Source: Magicicada septendecula (lineage: Eukaryota; Arthropoda; Insecta; Hemiptera; Cicadidae). From it: a stretch of DNA of 64,000 bases. The first letter of the stretch is position 1; each line of letters starts with the position of its first letter. Both the position numbers and the translations under genes were made by a program. Shown one piece after another: positions 33,465-46,350 of the stretch. The stretch is taken from NCBI GenBank assembly GCA_034769895.1, contig CM068367.1, forward strand, positions 708,692,885-708,756,884, in the 5' to 3' direction. Below the pieces are notes generated by a model. It saw only the letters and a list, made by a program, of their open reading frames with translations, made no database searches and was not told the origin of the DNA.

Positions 33465-33482
33465 ATGCTACGTACGTAGCAT
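33465..33482. repeat. 18-bp perfect palindrome
   Basis: ATGCTACGTACGTAGCAT equals its own reverse complement. Confidence 0.9.
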
Positions 33483-33634
33483 TCATTTATAGAAACTGAA
33501 ATAGATTAAAACAAAAACAAAAATAAACCTGGTTTTCAGTTTATAATACTTTTACAGTTATATATTTACTGAAATGGCTTAATTCTGAATGTTATTAATA
33601 TTGCTGTGAAATTAAAAAGAAGTAAGTCCATCTA

Positions 33635-33731
33635 GGGAACTGACATTACTTATTTTTAAGGTACAAATAATTTATATATTTCCTATTTTACAGAATACAT
33701 ATATAATAAAATTTCACGTAAATTTACTTAA
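33635..33731. repeat. Repeated segment, copy B (empty MITE site)
   Basis: Paralogue of 31165-31490 without the MITE; it reads TTTATATATTTCC at the point where copy A carries the MITE between duplicated TA. Confidence 0.75.
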
Positions 33732-34028
33732 TCCACTACTCTGTTATAGGCTGGAATTAAAACTAGACTCAGAAACTTGGTAAGCAAGCATTGATTAGTA
33801 CTGTGATTTTCAAATGCACAAACAAGTACACATCTACAGTTTAAGTTGCTACACACTACAGATTACATGTGCCTTTAATTTAAATATTATGTACATATTA
33901 TATCCATTTTAAAATATTAACTTACTTCTTCTCTGTTAGTGGAAGCATGAACAAAATAAAAAAATACTTTAGGTTGCTTGTGAAGAATGCGTTGATACAG
34001 CTAAGTTTTATTAAATAATATAAAATGT

Positions 34029-34030
<2 letters not shown>

Positions 34031-34069
<39 letters not shown>
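34031..34069. repeat. (AC)n microsatellite
   Basis: About 19 uninterrupted AC units. Confidence 0.95.
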
Positions 34070-34450
34070 TATCTATGAACATGATACCAACAAATTCTAC
34101 AATAAAAATCAATTCACTATAAAGACATTGTTCTGTTCCTACATTTTGCACACAAAACATACGTACCCTATATTAATTATATATAATTAAACACACAAAA
34201 TGCACAAAGCACAGTACTATCATATAGCAATTTTCATATAATCTGAAACATACACATCAAGACATTTTGACTTGGCGTGTATTAAATTTGAACATTTCTT
34301 TTCTTGATATTTTAAATACTATTAAATAAGCAGTGTTAATAAAGATGTAGTGTTGCTTACTTGCAGCATGTTTGGAGTATTCAACTATGCCCACCATCAG
34401 CCTTGTTGACTTGTGGCATGTGATGAAATAATTGTGTGTGGCAGTGGCGT

Positions 34451-35766
34451 TGTGACGATTTAAGATGCCTAAATCCCACAATAAAAAAAAATAAAAAATT
34501 AGAATACTAAAATAATTTAATAAGGTACTGATGAACCCTTTCTACATGCCCCAAACCGGTAGTAACATGCCGATTTGCCAATGTATCAGTTAATAAAATA
34601 AAATGTAAGAAACCCAATAAATCTATAACGACCTCACGTTACATAAAAGAATAAAAAAAGTATAGAGAGATGCAATTACATTTGTTAGTAAATTAAAGGA
34701 AAATAATTAATAATAATTGAGAACTACTTTTCGCGCTGAGAAACTACCCGCGCGCAGACAGCCCCATTACCCCTATAGTTAGTTAGTTAGTCCAGTTGAC
34801 TCAGAGACTCCGCTGCTGATACAGTGTACAGAAAGTTGTGTTGACAATATAAAACATGTAGACTAGGTAAAGCTTGTGTAATTGCCGAATGATGTAAATC
34901 TTGTAAATGACTTGAGTGTGCGACGATGACATCTCTATAATTAAATAACATCACCTAAATGTGATGTTAAACTTTTAGAATGTAACTGTTAAACATAAGC
35001 AGTATGTGCGGTACAACAATGTGAACACCAGTGAAAGTTACCACCCAAAAAACAAAGACCACAAGAATCTACAGAAGAGACAGACTATTCATCTTAAAAA
35101 AAATGACACCATACTTCACCAACACATGATAGACAGAAGATCTCCCAGACACCCTGCACAACAGACAGAAAGCAGACATGTTACACACAGGTGACACGGA
35201 AGTTCTACTTCCGTGGTTCAGAACTTAACTTAAACTAAAATATGAAAGACACAACAAAATAAGAGTAATATAAAACACAAAAGACTGACCTAATTACCAT
35301 AAAATTGTAATATCATGATATGTATTAAGATGTGTTGAATTTAATGATTATGACACTCTAAAGTTAAATAAGCCCATTCTTCTGATGGCACAAAATAAAG
35401 ATTATTATTTGCAATATCATATACAGGAACTAACCACTCGGATCCGAGGGCTGTACAAGTTATGTTCACCCATGACGTACACTAATTTCAATTGTACGAA
35501 ATGTGCAAATATGTTTGTCTTTAGTATACACATTACTAATTTTCTACTATGATGTTAAAACCAGTATGTAATAAAGAGATGTCATGGTCCAAAAAGGTGA
35601 GTGAATAATTCTACAAACCCCTGTCAAAATTCCTGAATTCAAGGGATCCTATTTAGCGTTTGTTTATATTTCAGTTAATTATGAGTTTGTTAATATTATG
35701 GCAGCCTGTTTAATTGACCTGAGCCAATTAACCAGGTTCCCGATATTATAACGTGGAGACGTTATA
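34451..35766 (+). repeat. Gypsy A 5' LTR
   Basis: 1316 bp, beginning TGTGAC and ending GTTATA: the usual CA end is TA in both LTRs. It contains a CACGGAAGT-TCT-ACTTCCGTG hairpin (about 35198-35218) and an AATAAA (about 35393). Against the 3' LTR it shows only scattered substitutions and a few indels, so insertion is not ancient. Confidence 0.9.
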
Positions 35767-36536
35767 AAATGCGCCACTCTGCTTAATAGCAAAATAAAAT
35801 GCGGTACTCTGTTTTGCTTTTGCTTTTCTGCTATTGTCATTTAATACCTTGTAGAGTTATTCACTCTGATAGTTTAACTACCCTGTTAATTTAAAATCTC
35901 TCCCTTTTGCGTGAAGTAAAATAATAAAGACTACTTGGAACTACGATAATAAATATAGATAAATAAAAAGGTCAGATATTTACCCCTATTATCAAGAAAA
36001 AAAAGTGAGGGCTAATAATAAGAAATAAAAATACCTTATAAAAAAAAAATTAGAATAAGAACTCGTATTGAAGTAAGTAAAATCATAAATTAGGATAAAG
36101 AGTTTTATAATCTTTATAACGCAAAATAATATAGGTAAGGATATTTAAATGTTGTAACCCCAGGTTCTTTCCTGTACAAAAAGTCATTCCCCAACCTGTT
36201 GGTTTGACGACAATCTTAGACAGGAAAATAACGTGTTACAGTCTGTAGGAAACAATCCCATTGTTAACAGCTGCAAAGTCGAGCTAGACAATACACTGCA
36301 TACCTCTATTGTCACACGCTTTGTGACCCCCTTGCCCAGTAACAACATATGGTTGAAACATATTAGATCTGTGTGAAAATTCCTCTTCTCTCTCTGAGGC
36401 GAGATTCGATTCTCTTGTATCATCAATTTATAAATATCTCTCATGTATTTAAATTTTACTAAACCTAATGATAGGAAAATAGAGTTTTTAGTATAAGTAG
36501 AATAAGTAGTGTATAAGATTTAGCATCTTAAGAACC
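35767..36536 (+). other. Gypsy A leader
   Basis: It starts AAATGCGCCACTCTGC. A TGG-type primer binding site is not clear; a one-base loss from TGG is possible. An imperfect direct repeat (AAAATGCG.CACTCTG / AAAATGCGGTACTCTG) lies at 35766-35812. No ORF. Confidence 0.5.
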
Positions 36537-38054
36537 ATGGCTCAATTCAATCCAGATTTATTGTTAAGAGATGAATTATGCTATGAAGCACTGTTGTGCG
36601 GGCTACCTTACGTGAACGTAACGGTCGCGGAACTACGCAAAACGTTACGCGAAAGTAGGCAAGATACACCTGCACAGTTAGGTCGATTAAGCGAAATAGA
36701 TCTCGATAGCGAAAGAGAAACATGTTATGCGAAGTATAGGGAACTGACCTCAATATCACAATCTCTGCACGATGAGAAGTCACCCGCTATAATCTTACGT
36801 ACCACCCAGAGAATAGAACATTTAACCCGTCAGATAAATAATTTATTAAACTGGCCCAGAGTTACTGTAATTCCCCCTGATGTGCAAAAATTTGCTGATG
36901 AAGCATTACAGCAATTACCCACAATAATAAGAGAATTACGTAGAAAGTCTGACTCATTTAAAATGGAGGAAATTGAAGAAGCTCTGACTAAATTATATAT
37001 CTCCCCAGTTGAATCACTTACCCTAGAACAGCGACCCACTATCATGAATTTCGAATCCCCCCCGGTATCGAGGATAGAACTGAGTAATGATCAGTTGTTG
37101 AATAGCAACGTGAATACCCTACCGATAGCTGGAGCATCACTTCCAAATGCCCACCACAATCTCATCAATAATTATGCGTTACCACCCTCAGCGATGACAA
37201 ATCAAGTATTGGGACATCATAGAATAACATCTCATGTAAATTTTAGTGCGGTCCTCTACAGAAAGATAACTCACCCCGTAGAAAAAATTTTATCAGAAAT
37301 CCCATACACGGATGGATTGAGTATCACCAAACTATTAGCTTTTATAAAATATCTGCTACAAATAAAAGACTTACAGCAACTGAGCGATCGCGAAATATTA
37401 CAAGTCCTTCTGCCCAAATGTAGACCACCATTAAAGGACCGTGTACAGGCGTCATTAAGTTCACAACATCCAGTAGAAGAACTCCATACAACTCTGATAA
37501 GACATTTTATTCCAATGGGAATTTACGAAGAGCTGAAATGAAACACAGTACTTCGAGTACAAGAAGCTCACGAGAGACTCGCCCACTATATCTCTGAAAT
37601 AAGAGAAGCTTCCTTATTACTGCAAGTAAACTGGAGCGAACATCAGTTAGTAGAAACAATCTTGGTAGGATTATCCCCGGAAGAGAGATCTCGCTTAGCA
37701 CTCATCAATAAACCGAACACGTTCGCAGAATTAGAACAATACTGTATCCACTCATCCAACGTATGGTATTCAGATCAGAACCGACGTGCGTTACTCCCCC
37801 AGACACAACGTAGAAATGAAACACAACCCCTGGTGTCATATACAAGAACACACCGCGATAGGCGACCATTTTGAATTCCTGAAACTTCACACTACCTAGT
37901 TAAACCGAATCATCAACTGAAACCTCAACAGAATACCAGTGATACCGTCAGTAGAGAAAAAAGATGTTATAACTGCGGGAAATTAGGACACATCAGTAGA
38001 TACTGTAAACAGAAACAGCACTACCAAAAACCCACTTATTCAAAAAACATGTAA
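36537..38054 (+). pseudogene. Gypsy A gag
   Basis: The ATG in a favourable context (AACCATGG) opens a frame of 334 codons to a TGA at 37539. The same frame continues past it, is stopped again at 37872 and ends near 38052. The segment around 37250-37540 (ITHPVEKILSEIPYTDGLS, LLPKCRPPLKDRV) is the retrotransposon Gag capsid-like region. A canonical zinc knuckle C-X2-C-X4-H-X4-C (CYNCGKLGHISRYC) lies at 37965-38006. The breaks are simple in-frame stops. It would form the particle core and bind RNA. Confidence 0.8.
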
Positions 38055-38059
38055 GGCAG

Positions 38060-41000
38060 GGAGATTCGAAATCCTGTGTCTTCCGCAGCATCGTGAAAAT
38101 AGGTAAAACCCGGGAGTACCAAAAAGAAACACAAAAAAATAATACAAAAAAATTAGACCCCTACGTAGAGAGATTTATCGATAAATCCAATTCAATTACT
38201 ACATGCAAATCCAGTATGTTGTGCCGTTCTAATATAGAGCGGCAGATCTTCAGTAATTAAAAGTCAAGAATACGTTATAGGCAGTACAGAGTTTAATGCG
38301 GTAATTAGTGCTGCACCCTACCCGAGAATATATGCCCGACCGATTTCTAGTTTAGACTGCGTTGATCGGTGTCGGCACCTGCCGACAACTGGCGGTATGA
38401 AAACACCAGGTGCTGCTTTCTAGCGAGAAGTACCTTACGAAAACGGGGACGTAGCTGGTACTGCTGATTAGCGGCGTCTCATCAAATAACTCCGTGGCTG
38501 ACGGTCACGACATTTTTTCTCCGGTAGAGAAATGAAGATTTTACCAACTACGAGTCTTCCAACTATGTATAGATAATTCTATAAATGACTGCGGTAAGTC
38601 TCGATTACTTTCATATTAATTAACTACAATATTTCACTGGAGGAAACTGTCTTTTTAGTAAGCCTAAGTAAGTTCATTCTGTTCACCTGTTGCATCGTGC
38701 ACTTGTCCAATACGCAATTGTTGGTAAAGTTTTTAAAACTTTATAAAACATTCCATTCAAGTGTCAGAATTTCGGCACTAAAAAGTAAAGTATATTGAAT
38801 ACAAAAAATTTAAGTTTAAATTTTATCTAACATCGATGTAACGAGATACATGTTACGCTAATATAGGTTATTTTAACAATGCGTAGTTGGTTTAAATACC
38901 ATACAAGTTTTACTACAATTAACAGTAAAACTTTATTAATATCGGGTAACTTACTCAGGCATGTTTTGAAAGTAAATAATGTCCAATTCATATTATTTTC
39001 TATAGTAAAAACTATGTATTTGAATTAACCTTAACCACGTGGTATCTACATATTCACACTAAGTATAAAGTATGAAATGGTACTAAGCCCTAATTAGTTG
39101 TCAAATTACAAACAAGGTAACTCACATTAGGTGAAGTTAATATTATGAAGAATTACTGTTATAAAGATTTTCAAATAAGGCATGTTGGCCGTATAAATTT
39201 TATCAAGTTTAATTAAGTAGCTCAATAGCTGTGTTGACTTTATATATATATGTATTTCGGAGGGTGTGCAAACTTTAGTGGGGCATTTGTGGTGGGTACT
39301 CTGACTAAAAAATTATAATTGTGTAATCAGGGTTCACTGATATAGACGAGAAAAAAGACCTACTACATAGCTGAACTATGAACATCTTAAGCTCTACTCG
39401 CTACCGGAGGGAATTGGACGACCACACCAACACCTAAAATGTCGGCCACGAGATGTCACCTCAATAAAACCCTTCATGGATGAAATCAGGTGATACAAAA
39501 CCAATTATTAATTACACATAGAGTCAACACTCAATCATACCCAGTGACCAGTTATATACATCTATCAACTACAACATTTCAAGTTTTAAACTTTTATTTA
39601 GATCCCCAATTGATGGGACAGTTTAGTGGGTGGACTGGGTGCTAAATTAATTGTAAATTTCAGTGTATTTCTGGTAAAATTGTCAGCTCAGAGACTGGCA
39701 TGATTGCAAATGCAACATTCAACATAGATTTCCACTTATTTCATTATAGGGGTTTCTTTACAGATTTTAAGTCATTCTTGCTATTAGTAATTATCGTGTT
39801 CAATTCAGTAGTACATATATATATTTTCTTAATTTAAAAATCAGTTTAATTCATTTGTATAAAAAAATTACTGGGGAGGTAGGTGCATTTTCAACAAGTT
39901 TCAACCAGAAGGAATGCCTGTCGAAACACCTTTCAACTTGTTTGTTGAGACAAGTTGAAAGATGAATCATCCAGCTATTAACATGTCCGTCTCTGAGCCA
40001 AGTGTATTTTTTTCATAGGGTTATAATATTATGCAATATTTCTATTTTTATTAATTGGCCATGTTTCAGGATATATAAATTCTTTATATTTTTTATGATA
40101 ACTGGGGGGCGTTCATTATTTTAAATATTTGTAATTTCTCACTGTTATAAAGCCCAGAAGGGCAGTATGGTGTAACTGCATTAGGCACTTAGCCACTTAG
40201 GCACTTAGTTTTGAATTTTATTATGCCCTGGGGACTATTGTATGCTTAAGCATTCTCTTATACACCTGATGTGTAATCAACACACACCAGGAGGGTAATA
40301 TAAAAATAAATTTGTAATCCTAACAGGGATAATTATAAAGAAAAAGGAAGAATTTATATACACCATGAGGGTAATATAAAAGGGGCGTGGAAAGACACCT
40401 TTATGTATATTTTATTGTATACTATTGTATAATGTATTTGTATCGTGGAACATGTTATGTATGTATATTTGTGTGTACATTTTGGGGGTTATAAGTGTTA
40501 TGCATTTAGTGTATTTTTGGTGGGGACTTTAGATATAGGGTTTTATTTGTTCGATGTCTTTTTATAAAAGAAAGTTAATACATGGAGTCATGTAGGTATA
40601 TCCTTTTCATTTTTGATAACAGGTATTCTATCTCAATTAATCATTGCTGATCATTTGTTTAAGAAAATAATTTATTTTATTTAACCTTATAACAAGTATA
40701 TGAATTGTCACCCTTTAAAATTTATTTAATTTGTTTGAGTAATTATTATTATAATTAATATTAGCAAGGAATCAATACCCTTTATTGTCATTAAGTTATA
40801 TGAAGCATTCTAAAAGGAACATATAAAATAAATTTTATGTTTTATTAATATTTTAATGGAAGCTTTATTTCAAGGTTAGTTATGGTTTTAAATTTCAATT
40901 CATTGGTAGAGTGACATAGCAATTATTTTCTTGGTTTCAATAAATATTTTCAGGTGGCCTTGTTGAGAAAGTATACTTTATTTAATTAACTATTTAAGGG

Positions 41001-41260
41001 GAATTATAGATGACTGTTGGGTTTCTTTATTTTATTATTAATTGTTCACTGAGATAGAATAATAAAAAGGATTTGTTAATTGTTTAATTCATGAGTTTTC
41101 ATTGCAAGTCCCATCTCACTGGATCCAGCGCATTTTTGGCTTCTCTAGGCCTTGCCTAGTTATAATTAACTTGTGGCCCCTCTTTACAAAAAAAAAAAAA
41201 AAAAAAAAAATTTCTCAAAAAAAAAATATCTTTTTTTTAACTGCTTAAGTTAAAGTGGGG
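38060..41260. mobile_element. ~3 kb non-coding insert ending in poly(A), inside gypsy A
   Basis: Protease is expected soon after the CCHC motif but appears only at 41266. The intervening DNA has no TE coding motifs. It ends in 23 A residues (41188-41210), suggesting a retroposed transcript or the end of a non-LTR element. The first ~170 bases (38060-38230) may still be gypsy. The left border is undefined and I found no convincing target duplication. A GC-richer block (38330-38530) is followed by AT-rich DNA, as in a 5' exon to 3' UTR order (inference). Confidence 0.4.
41188..41210 (+). repeat. Poly(A) tract, 23 A
   Basis: Uninterrupted A-run, followed by TTTCTC and a second A10 run. Confidence 0.95.
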
Positions 41261-41265
41261 TTACA

Positions 41266-41625
41266 ATGTGTCAATTACCATACATACATGTAGACCTTGG
41301 CATTACTACCAAACTAGGATTAATTGATTCTGGATCGACATGGAGCTTAATCAGCCAACAGCTAGCAGATACATTAGCTAAACACAATCTTGTTAAACGT
41401 AGTCAACCAGTGAACATAAAATGCGCTACCGCTAACAAACAAAACTTAATCGAAACTCAGCGTTACGATTAAACTAAAAATTAAAAATTTAATGTGGTAT
41501 TTTCAGTGTTAGTATATGACGGATTAGGACCAAACTTAATATTAGGAGCGGACTTTATCAGTAAAACAGGTATAATTCTTGACATGTACGATAAGCAGTA
41601 TTATTTTAGATTCGACCGTACTTGA
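41266..41625 (+). pseudogene. Gypsy A protease
   Basis: LGLIDSGSTWSLIS holds the aspartic protease D-S-G active site. The flap-distal NLILGADFISKTG motif follows at ~41545-41580, in the same frame but after TAA codons at 41470 and ~41482; a TGA at 41623 separates protease from RT. The enzyme would cleave Gag-Pol. Confidence 0.8.
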
Positions 41626-43314
41626 AAATATAATTTTGATTATGAAATAAACAACAGTGGAGATATAGAAACTTCTGCAACACACCTAGAACACCACGAG
41701 TCTGCATTAGATCATTTAGAAAGTAGAGATAGACTGAAAATACAAAAGATACTAAAAGAATTTTCCACCGTCCTCACCCCAAAATTAGGATTAACGAGTC
41801 TTATAGAGTACACGATCAACCTGAGTGACAACAAAGTAATACGACTGCACCCATACAAATTATCTCCACCAAAAATGGAAATAATGAGAAATCAAATCAA
41901 TAAATTGTTAGAACAACAAGTCATAGAACCTTCCTCTTCACCGTATTCATCACCTGCGTTTTTAGTACCTAAAGGCACCGATAAACATAGATTAGTTGTG
42001 GGCTATAGACAATTAAATAAAAGAGTAGAATTTGAGTCCATACCGCTCCCCGACATCCACAGCGCCTTCCATTACTTTACAAAAGCTAAAGTTTTCACCA
42101 TAATGGACCTCAATCAGGCATTTCATCAAATACCGCTATCGGAAGAATCGAAACGCCTAACCGCATTTGCCGTCCCATTCAATCTGTACCAATTTACTAG
42201 AGTACCCTTTGGAATATCCCAAGGAAGTTCTGTATGTAGCCGATTGTTAGAGAAAATATTCCACGACGTAAAATTTAAATTTGTATATCACTACCTAGAT
42301 GACATAGTAATCTACAGCGAATCTATGGATCAACATCTGCATCATTTACGTGAAATATTATCACCATTAAAGAAAGCCGGATTAACAGTACACCCAAGTA
42401 AAGTAAATTTTGCTGTTAAACAATTTTCATTTTTAGGTCACATAGTAAAGGCCAACGGAAAGGTAAGCATAGACCCAGAACGCACCCGTGCTATCAAAGA
42501 ATTTTTACCACCACGGGATACGAAAGGAATAGCCCGATTTTTGGGAATGATAAATTACTTCCACAAGTATGTCCCTCACCTAGCTGATATAGCAGCACCA
42601 TTGAACGCGTTAAGAAAAAAAGGAGCAAAATTTGAATGGACTCCACAACACCAATCTGCATTTGAAACACTGAAAGAGAGCATAATATCACCCCCAGTAT
42701 TCCAATTAGCTGATTTCACTAAACCATTTGTAGTACAGACTGACAGTTCAAGTGTAGCACTAGGAGCAATAATATATCAGGAAGTAGATAAATCTAGATT
42801 ACCGATCAGTTATGCCTCACAAACTCTAACCGACCAGGAAAAGAAATTCTCCCCATACGAATTGGAATGTTTAGCTGTACTATTCGCATTTGAGAAATTC
42901 AAACCCTTTTTAGAACATAAAGAATTTCTGTTAGAAACTGATAATAAAGCCTTATCTTGGTTATTAAATCACCCTAAACAGTTAGGTCGTATCGGAAGAT
43001 GGGTATTGAGATTAAATTGTTACAAGTTTAAGGTACAACACATTCGTGGCACCCAAAATGTAGTTGCCGATACGCTGTCCCGTATGTTCCAGCCGCCTAA
43101 TAAAATATCCGAAAATAAGGAAAGTGGTGAAACATCGATAATCAATACGCTAATTACTGCATTCCCACTGGCATTTACTGAAATAACTCAGTATCAACAA
43201 CAAGACCCGTATTTAAATAAAATAATAGAACAGTTAGATAAAGGAAATAATTCAGAGAAATATATATTGAGTAAGAGAGTATTATGTTACAAAGTAGCTA
43301 ATAGAAAATATTGA
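41626..43314 (+). pseudogene. Gypsy A reverse transcriptase and RNase H
   Basis: The frame is open from 41626; the first internal ATG is 41875. RT motifs: VEFESIPLPDIHSAF, MDLNQAFHQIPL (catalytic D), PFGISQGSSV and YLDDIVIYSE, with the catalytic YLDD in place of the commoner YVDD. RNase H: FVVQTDSSSVALGAI (D), ELECLAVLFAFEKF (E) and LLETDNKALSWLL (D). Then GRWVLRLNCY..HIRGTQNVVADTLSR, the RNase H end typical of gypsy. It ends at a TGA caused by a frame slip into the integrase, which lies in another frame. Confidence 0.9.
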
Positions 43315-44365
43315 GCATAATTGCCCCGGATATTATTAAACCAATGCTTATGGAATACTACCACTCATCCACCATTGGAGCACATATGGGAATAAATAAA
43401 ACTATACATCGTACTCGAAAAGAATATCATTGGGAAAATATGAACAGCGAGATAGCTAAATTCGTAAAACAGTGTAAGTTGTGTGCACTGAGCAAGCCAG
43501 CGAGAAACAGCCACATAGGTAAATTAATCTCGGAGACTCCCACTACACCCTTTTCTAAAATTTACTTAAACTTTTCTGGCCCTACCCACGTTCAAAATCA
43601 GGTAATGCCATGCTACTCATTTGTGTAGACTCATTTACCAAATTCGTCTGGATGTATCCCATGCAACGAGCGTTAGCATCTACCACAGTGAAGATTTTGC
43701 AAGATAGATTATTTAAAGACTTCGGTACACCAGTACATCTAGTGTCAGATAACGGGCCCCAGGTTAAGTCCAAAGAATTCAAGGATATGTGTTTCAGACT
43801 AGGCATAGACCACATTACCATTACCGAGTATCGTCCACAAGGTAATATAGCTGAAAGGTATTTCCGAAACCTAAAATCTGCTTTAATAGCCTACCATGCA
43901 AACGACCAAACATCTTGGGACCAGAACCTATCCTGGATACAATTTGCATTCAACTCAGCATATCATGAAGGACATAAATCGACACCCTTTGATTTGTTGT
44001 ATAAATATAAACCAAATCACCCATTATCCACCAAGTGGAAGATACATGAATTGCTACCCCGTGAAATCAGTGGTAAAAATATAAAAAAGATATGGAAAGA
44101 AGCTCGCGCTAACTTAAGAGAGAACTTGAGAAAATCACGAAAATATCATGAGCGGGATAGTAAAGAAATAAAGTATCAAGTCGGAGACTTAGTGATGTAC
44201 AAAACTCACCTGACGAGTAGTGCAGTTGATAAGACCACCTCTAAATTATCTTACCGATGGTATGGCCCTTACAAAATTTACAGATACTTAACTCCCGTAA
44301 CCGTAGCACTGTATGAACCCACTACGAATAATTATGTACGTAGAAGTCATGTTTCCCAGATATAA
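43311..44365 (+). pseudogene. Gypsy A integrase
   Basis: Two overlapping frames. 43311-43628 has the HHCC zinc domain (H in YYHSSTIGAHMG, CKLCALSK). 43610-44365 has the catalytic D (LICVDSFTKF), D (LVSDNGPQ) and E (NIAERYFRNLKSAL), then the C-terminal region with YQVGDLVMYK and KLSYRWYGPYKIYRYL. Two frameshifts therefore break pol around the zinc domain. It ends 660 bp before the 3' LTR with no env. Confidence 0.9.
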
Positions 44366-45026
44366 TATTATCACGGAAATAAACATGCTAGTGAGCAAGA
44401 AAAGAAACGAAGTAGAGAAGGATAGATGTATTAAGACGTATATTTGCTATATTGTAATTGAGTCACTACTTAATTACCAAATCGTATAAATAGGTATGAG
44501 GCCTGATCAACCTTAGATCCTGTTCATCGAGAAAGAATAAGCAAAGTGAGAAGTCAACTGACACAAAATATAAGTAACGTTACATTACGAGTACTTTACC
44601 AGTACTTTAATACAATGATTCGTCAACTACGATTCAACGAAACCCTTGAAAGAGAAAAGAAAACACAGTAAGGATGTGAAACATACTCTGTGAAGAGTGA
44701 CTCCATGAAGAGAGTAGCAAAAAACTAAACAGAAAAAACCAGTAGTAGTCTTAAGTAGTAGAATTAAGATGAATTTTGTGTATTCTATATATTTTATGAA
44801 CTTTAATTTTTATGTATTTTAAGTATTAGTTAATATGGTAGTGTATCTCTTGTTAATAGTAAATAGTAAATTGAGAGTGATTCACGTACCTCACAAGGAA
44901 ATTGCTTAAAGAGAGAAAGGAATTTCACACAGAAATTCCGAGCTAACTCCCAGTGCAATTCCAATCTATTTCCCCGTTGAAAACACATCGGTCCCTGACC
45001 CTGTGTCTTTTTTAAGTGGAGGAGTA
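44366..45026 (+). other. Gypsy A 3' non-coding region and polypurine tract
   Basis: No env-like ORF. AAGTGGAGGAGTA immediately precedes the 3' LTR and is the likely polypurine tract. Confidence 0.65.
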
Positions 45027-46350
45027 TGTGACAATTTAAGAAGCCTAAATCCCACAAAAAAAAAATTATAATACTAAAATAATTTAATAAGGTATTGATG
45101 AACCCTTTCTCCATGCCCCAAAAACCGGTAGTAACATGCCGATTTGCCAATGTATCAGTTAATAAAATAAAATGTAAGAAACCCAATAAATCTATAACAA
45201 CCTCACATTACATAAAAGAATAAAAAAAGTATAGAGAGATGCAATTACATTTGTTAGCAAATTAAAGGAAAATAATTAATAATAATTGAGAACTACTTTT
45301 CGCGCTGAGAAACTACCCGCATGCAGACAGCCCCATTACCCCTATAGTTAGTTAGTTAGTCCAGTTGACTCAGAGACTCCGCTGCTGATACAGTGTACAG
45401 AAAGTTGTGTTGACAATATAAAACATGTAGACTAGGTAAAGCTTGTGTAGTTGCTGAATGATGTAAATCTTGTAAATGACTTGAGTGTGCGACGATGACA
45501 TCTCTATAATTAAATAACATCACCTAAATGTGATGTTAAACTTTTAGAATGTAACTGTTAAACATAAGCAGTATGTGCGGTACAACAATGTGAACACCAG
45601 TGAAAGTTACCACCCAAAAAACAAAGACCACAAGAATCTACAGAAGAGACAGACTACTCATCTTAAAAAAAATGACACCATACTTCACCAACACACGATA
45701 GACAGAAGATCTCCCAGACACCCTGCACAACAGACAGAAAGCAGACATGTTACACACAGGTGACACGGAAGTTCTACTTCCGTGGTTCAGAACTTAACTT
45801 AAACTAAAATATGAAAGACACTTAAATAACAAAATAAGAGTAATATAAAACACAAAAGACTGACCTAATTACCATAAAATTGTAATATCATGATATGTAT
45901 TAAGATGTGTTGAATTTAATGAATTTAATGAGTATAACACTGTAAAGTTAAATAAGCCCATTTTTCTGATGGCACAAAATAAAGATTATTATTTGCAATA
46001 TCATATACAGGAACTAACCACTCGGATCCGAGGGCTGTACAAGTTATGTTCACCCATGACGTACACTAATTTCAATTGTACGAAATGTGCAAATATGTTT
46101 GTCTTTAGTATACACATTACTAATTTTCTACCATGATGTTAAAACCAGTATGTAATAAAGAGATGTAATGGTCCAAAAAGGTGAGTGAATAAATCTACAA
46201 ACCCCTGTCAAAATTCCTGAATTCACGGGATCCTATTTAGTGTTTGTTTATATTTCAGTTAATTATGAGTTTGTTAATATTATGGCACCCTGTTTAATTG
46301 ACCTGAGCCAATTAACAAGGTTCCCGATATTATAACGTGGAGACGTTATA
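45027..46350 (+). repeat. Gypsy A 3' LTR
   Basis: 1324 bp, beginning TGTGAC and ending GTTATA. Differences from the 5' LTR include a duplicated GAATTTAAT (about 45912-45930) and a TTAAATAA insertion near 45823. The hairpin and AATAAA are conserved. Confidence 0.9.

Larger units (their letters stand above)
31491..34433. other. Unassigned AT-rich sequence
   Basis: About 2.9 kb without convincing genes; ORFs of 60-85 codons have the composition of random AT-rich DNA. It holds the hairpin at 31991, an 18-bp palindrome at 33465, the second copy of a repeated segment at 33635 and an (AC)n tract at 34031. Confidence 0.45.
34451..46350 (+). mobile_element. Ty3/gypsy LTR retrotransposon A (11.9 kb including an insert)
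   Basis: Two ~1.32 kb LTRs (34451-35766, 45027-46350) are flanked by GCGT on both sides (34447-34450, 46351-46354), which is hAT TIR sequence. Order: LTR, leader, gag with CCHC, [foreign insert], protease, RT, RNase H, integrase, short 3' region, polypurine tract, LTR. Integrase follows RT/RNase H, the Ty3/gypsy order. All coding parts contain stops or frameshifts. No env ORF. Confidence 0.9.

Noticed and set aside
35006-35194. 62-codon ORF in the gypsy A LTR, also at 45575-45763
   Set aside because: Its conservation between LTRs follows from LTR identity by reverse transcription; no domain and no independent support.
44366-45026. env gene of gypsy A; likewise 55403-57948 for gypsy B
   Set aside because: No ORF of adequate length, signal peptide or membrane segment on the plus strand.
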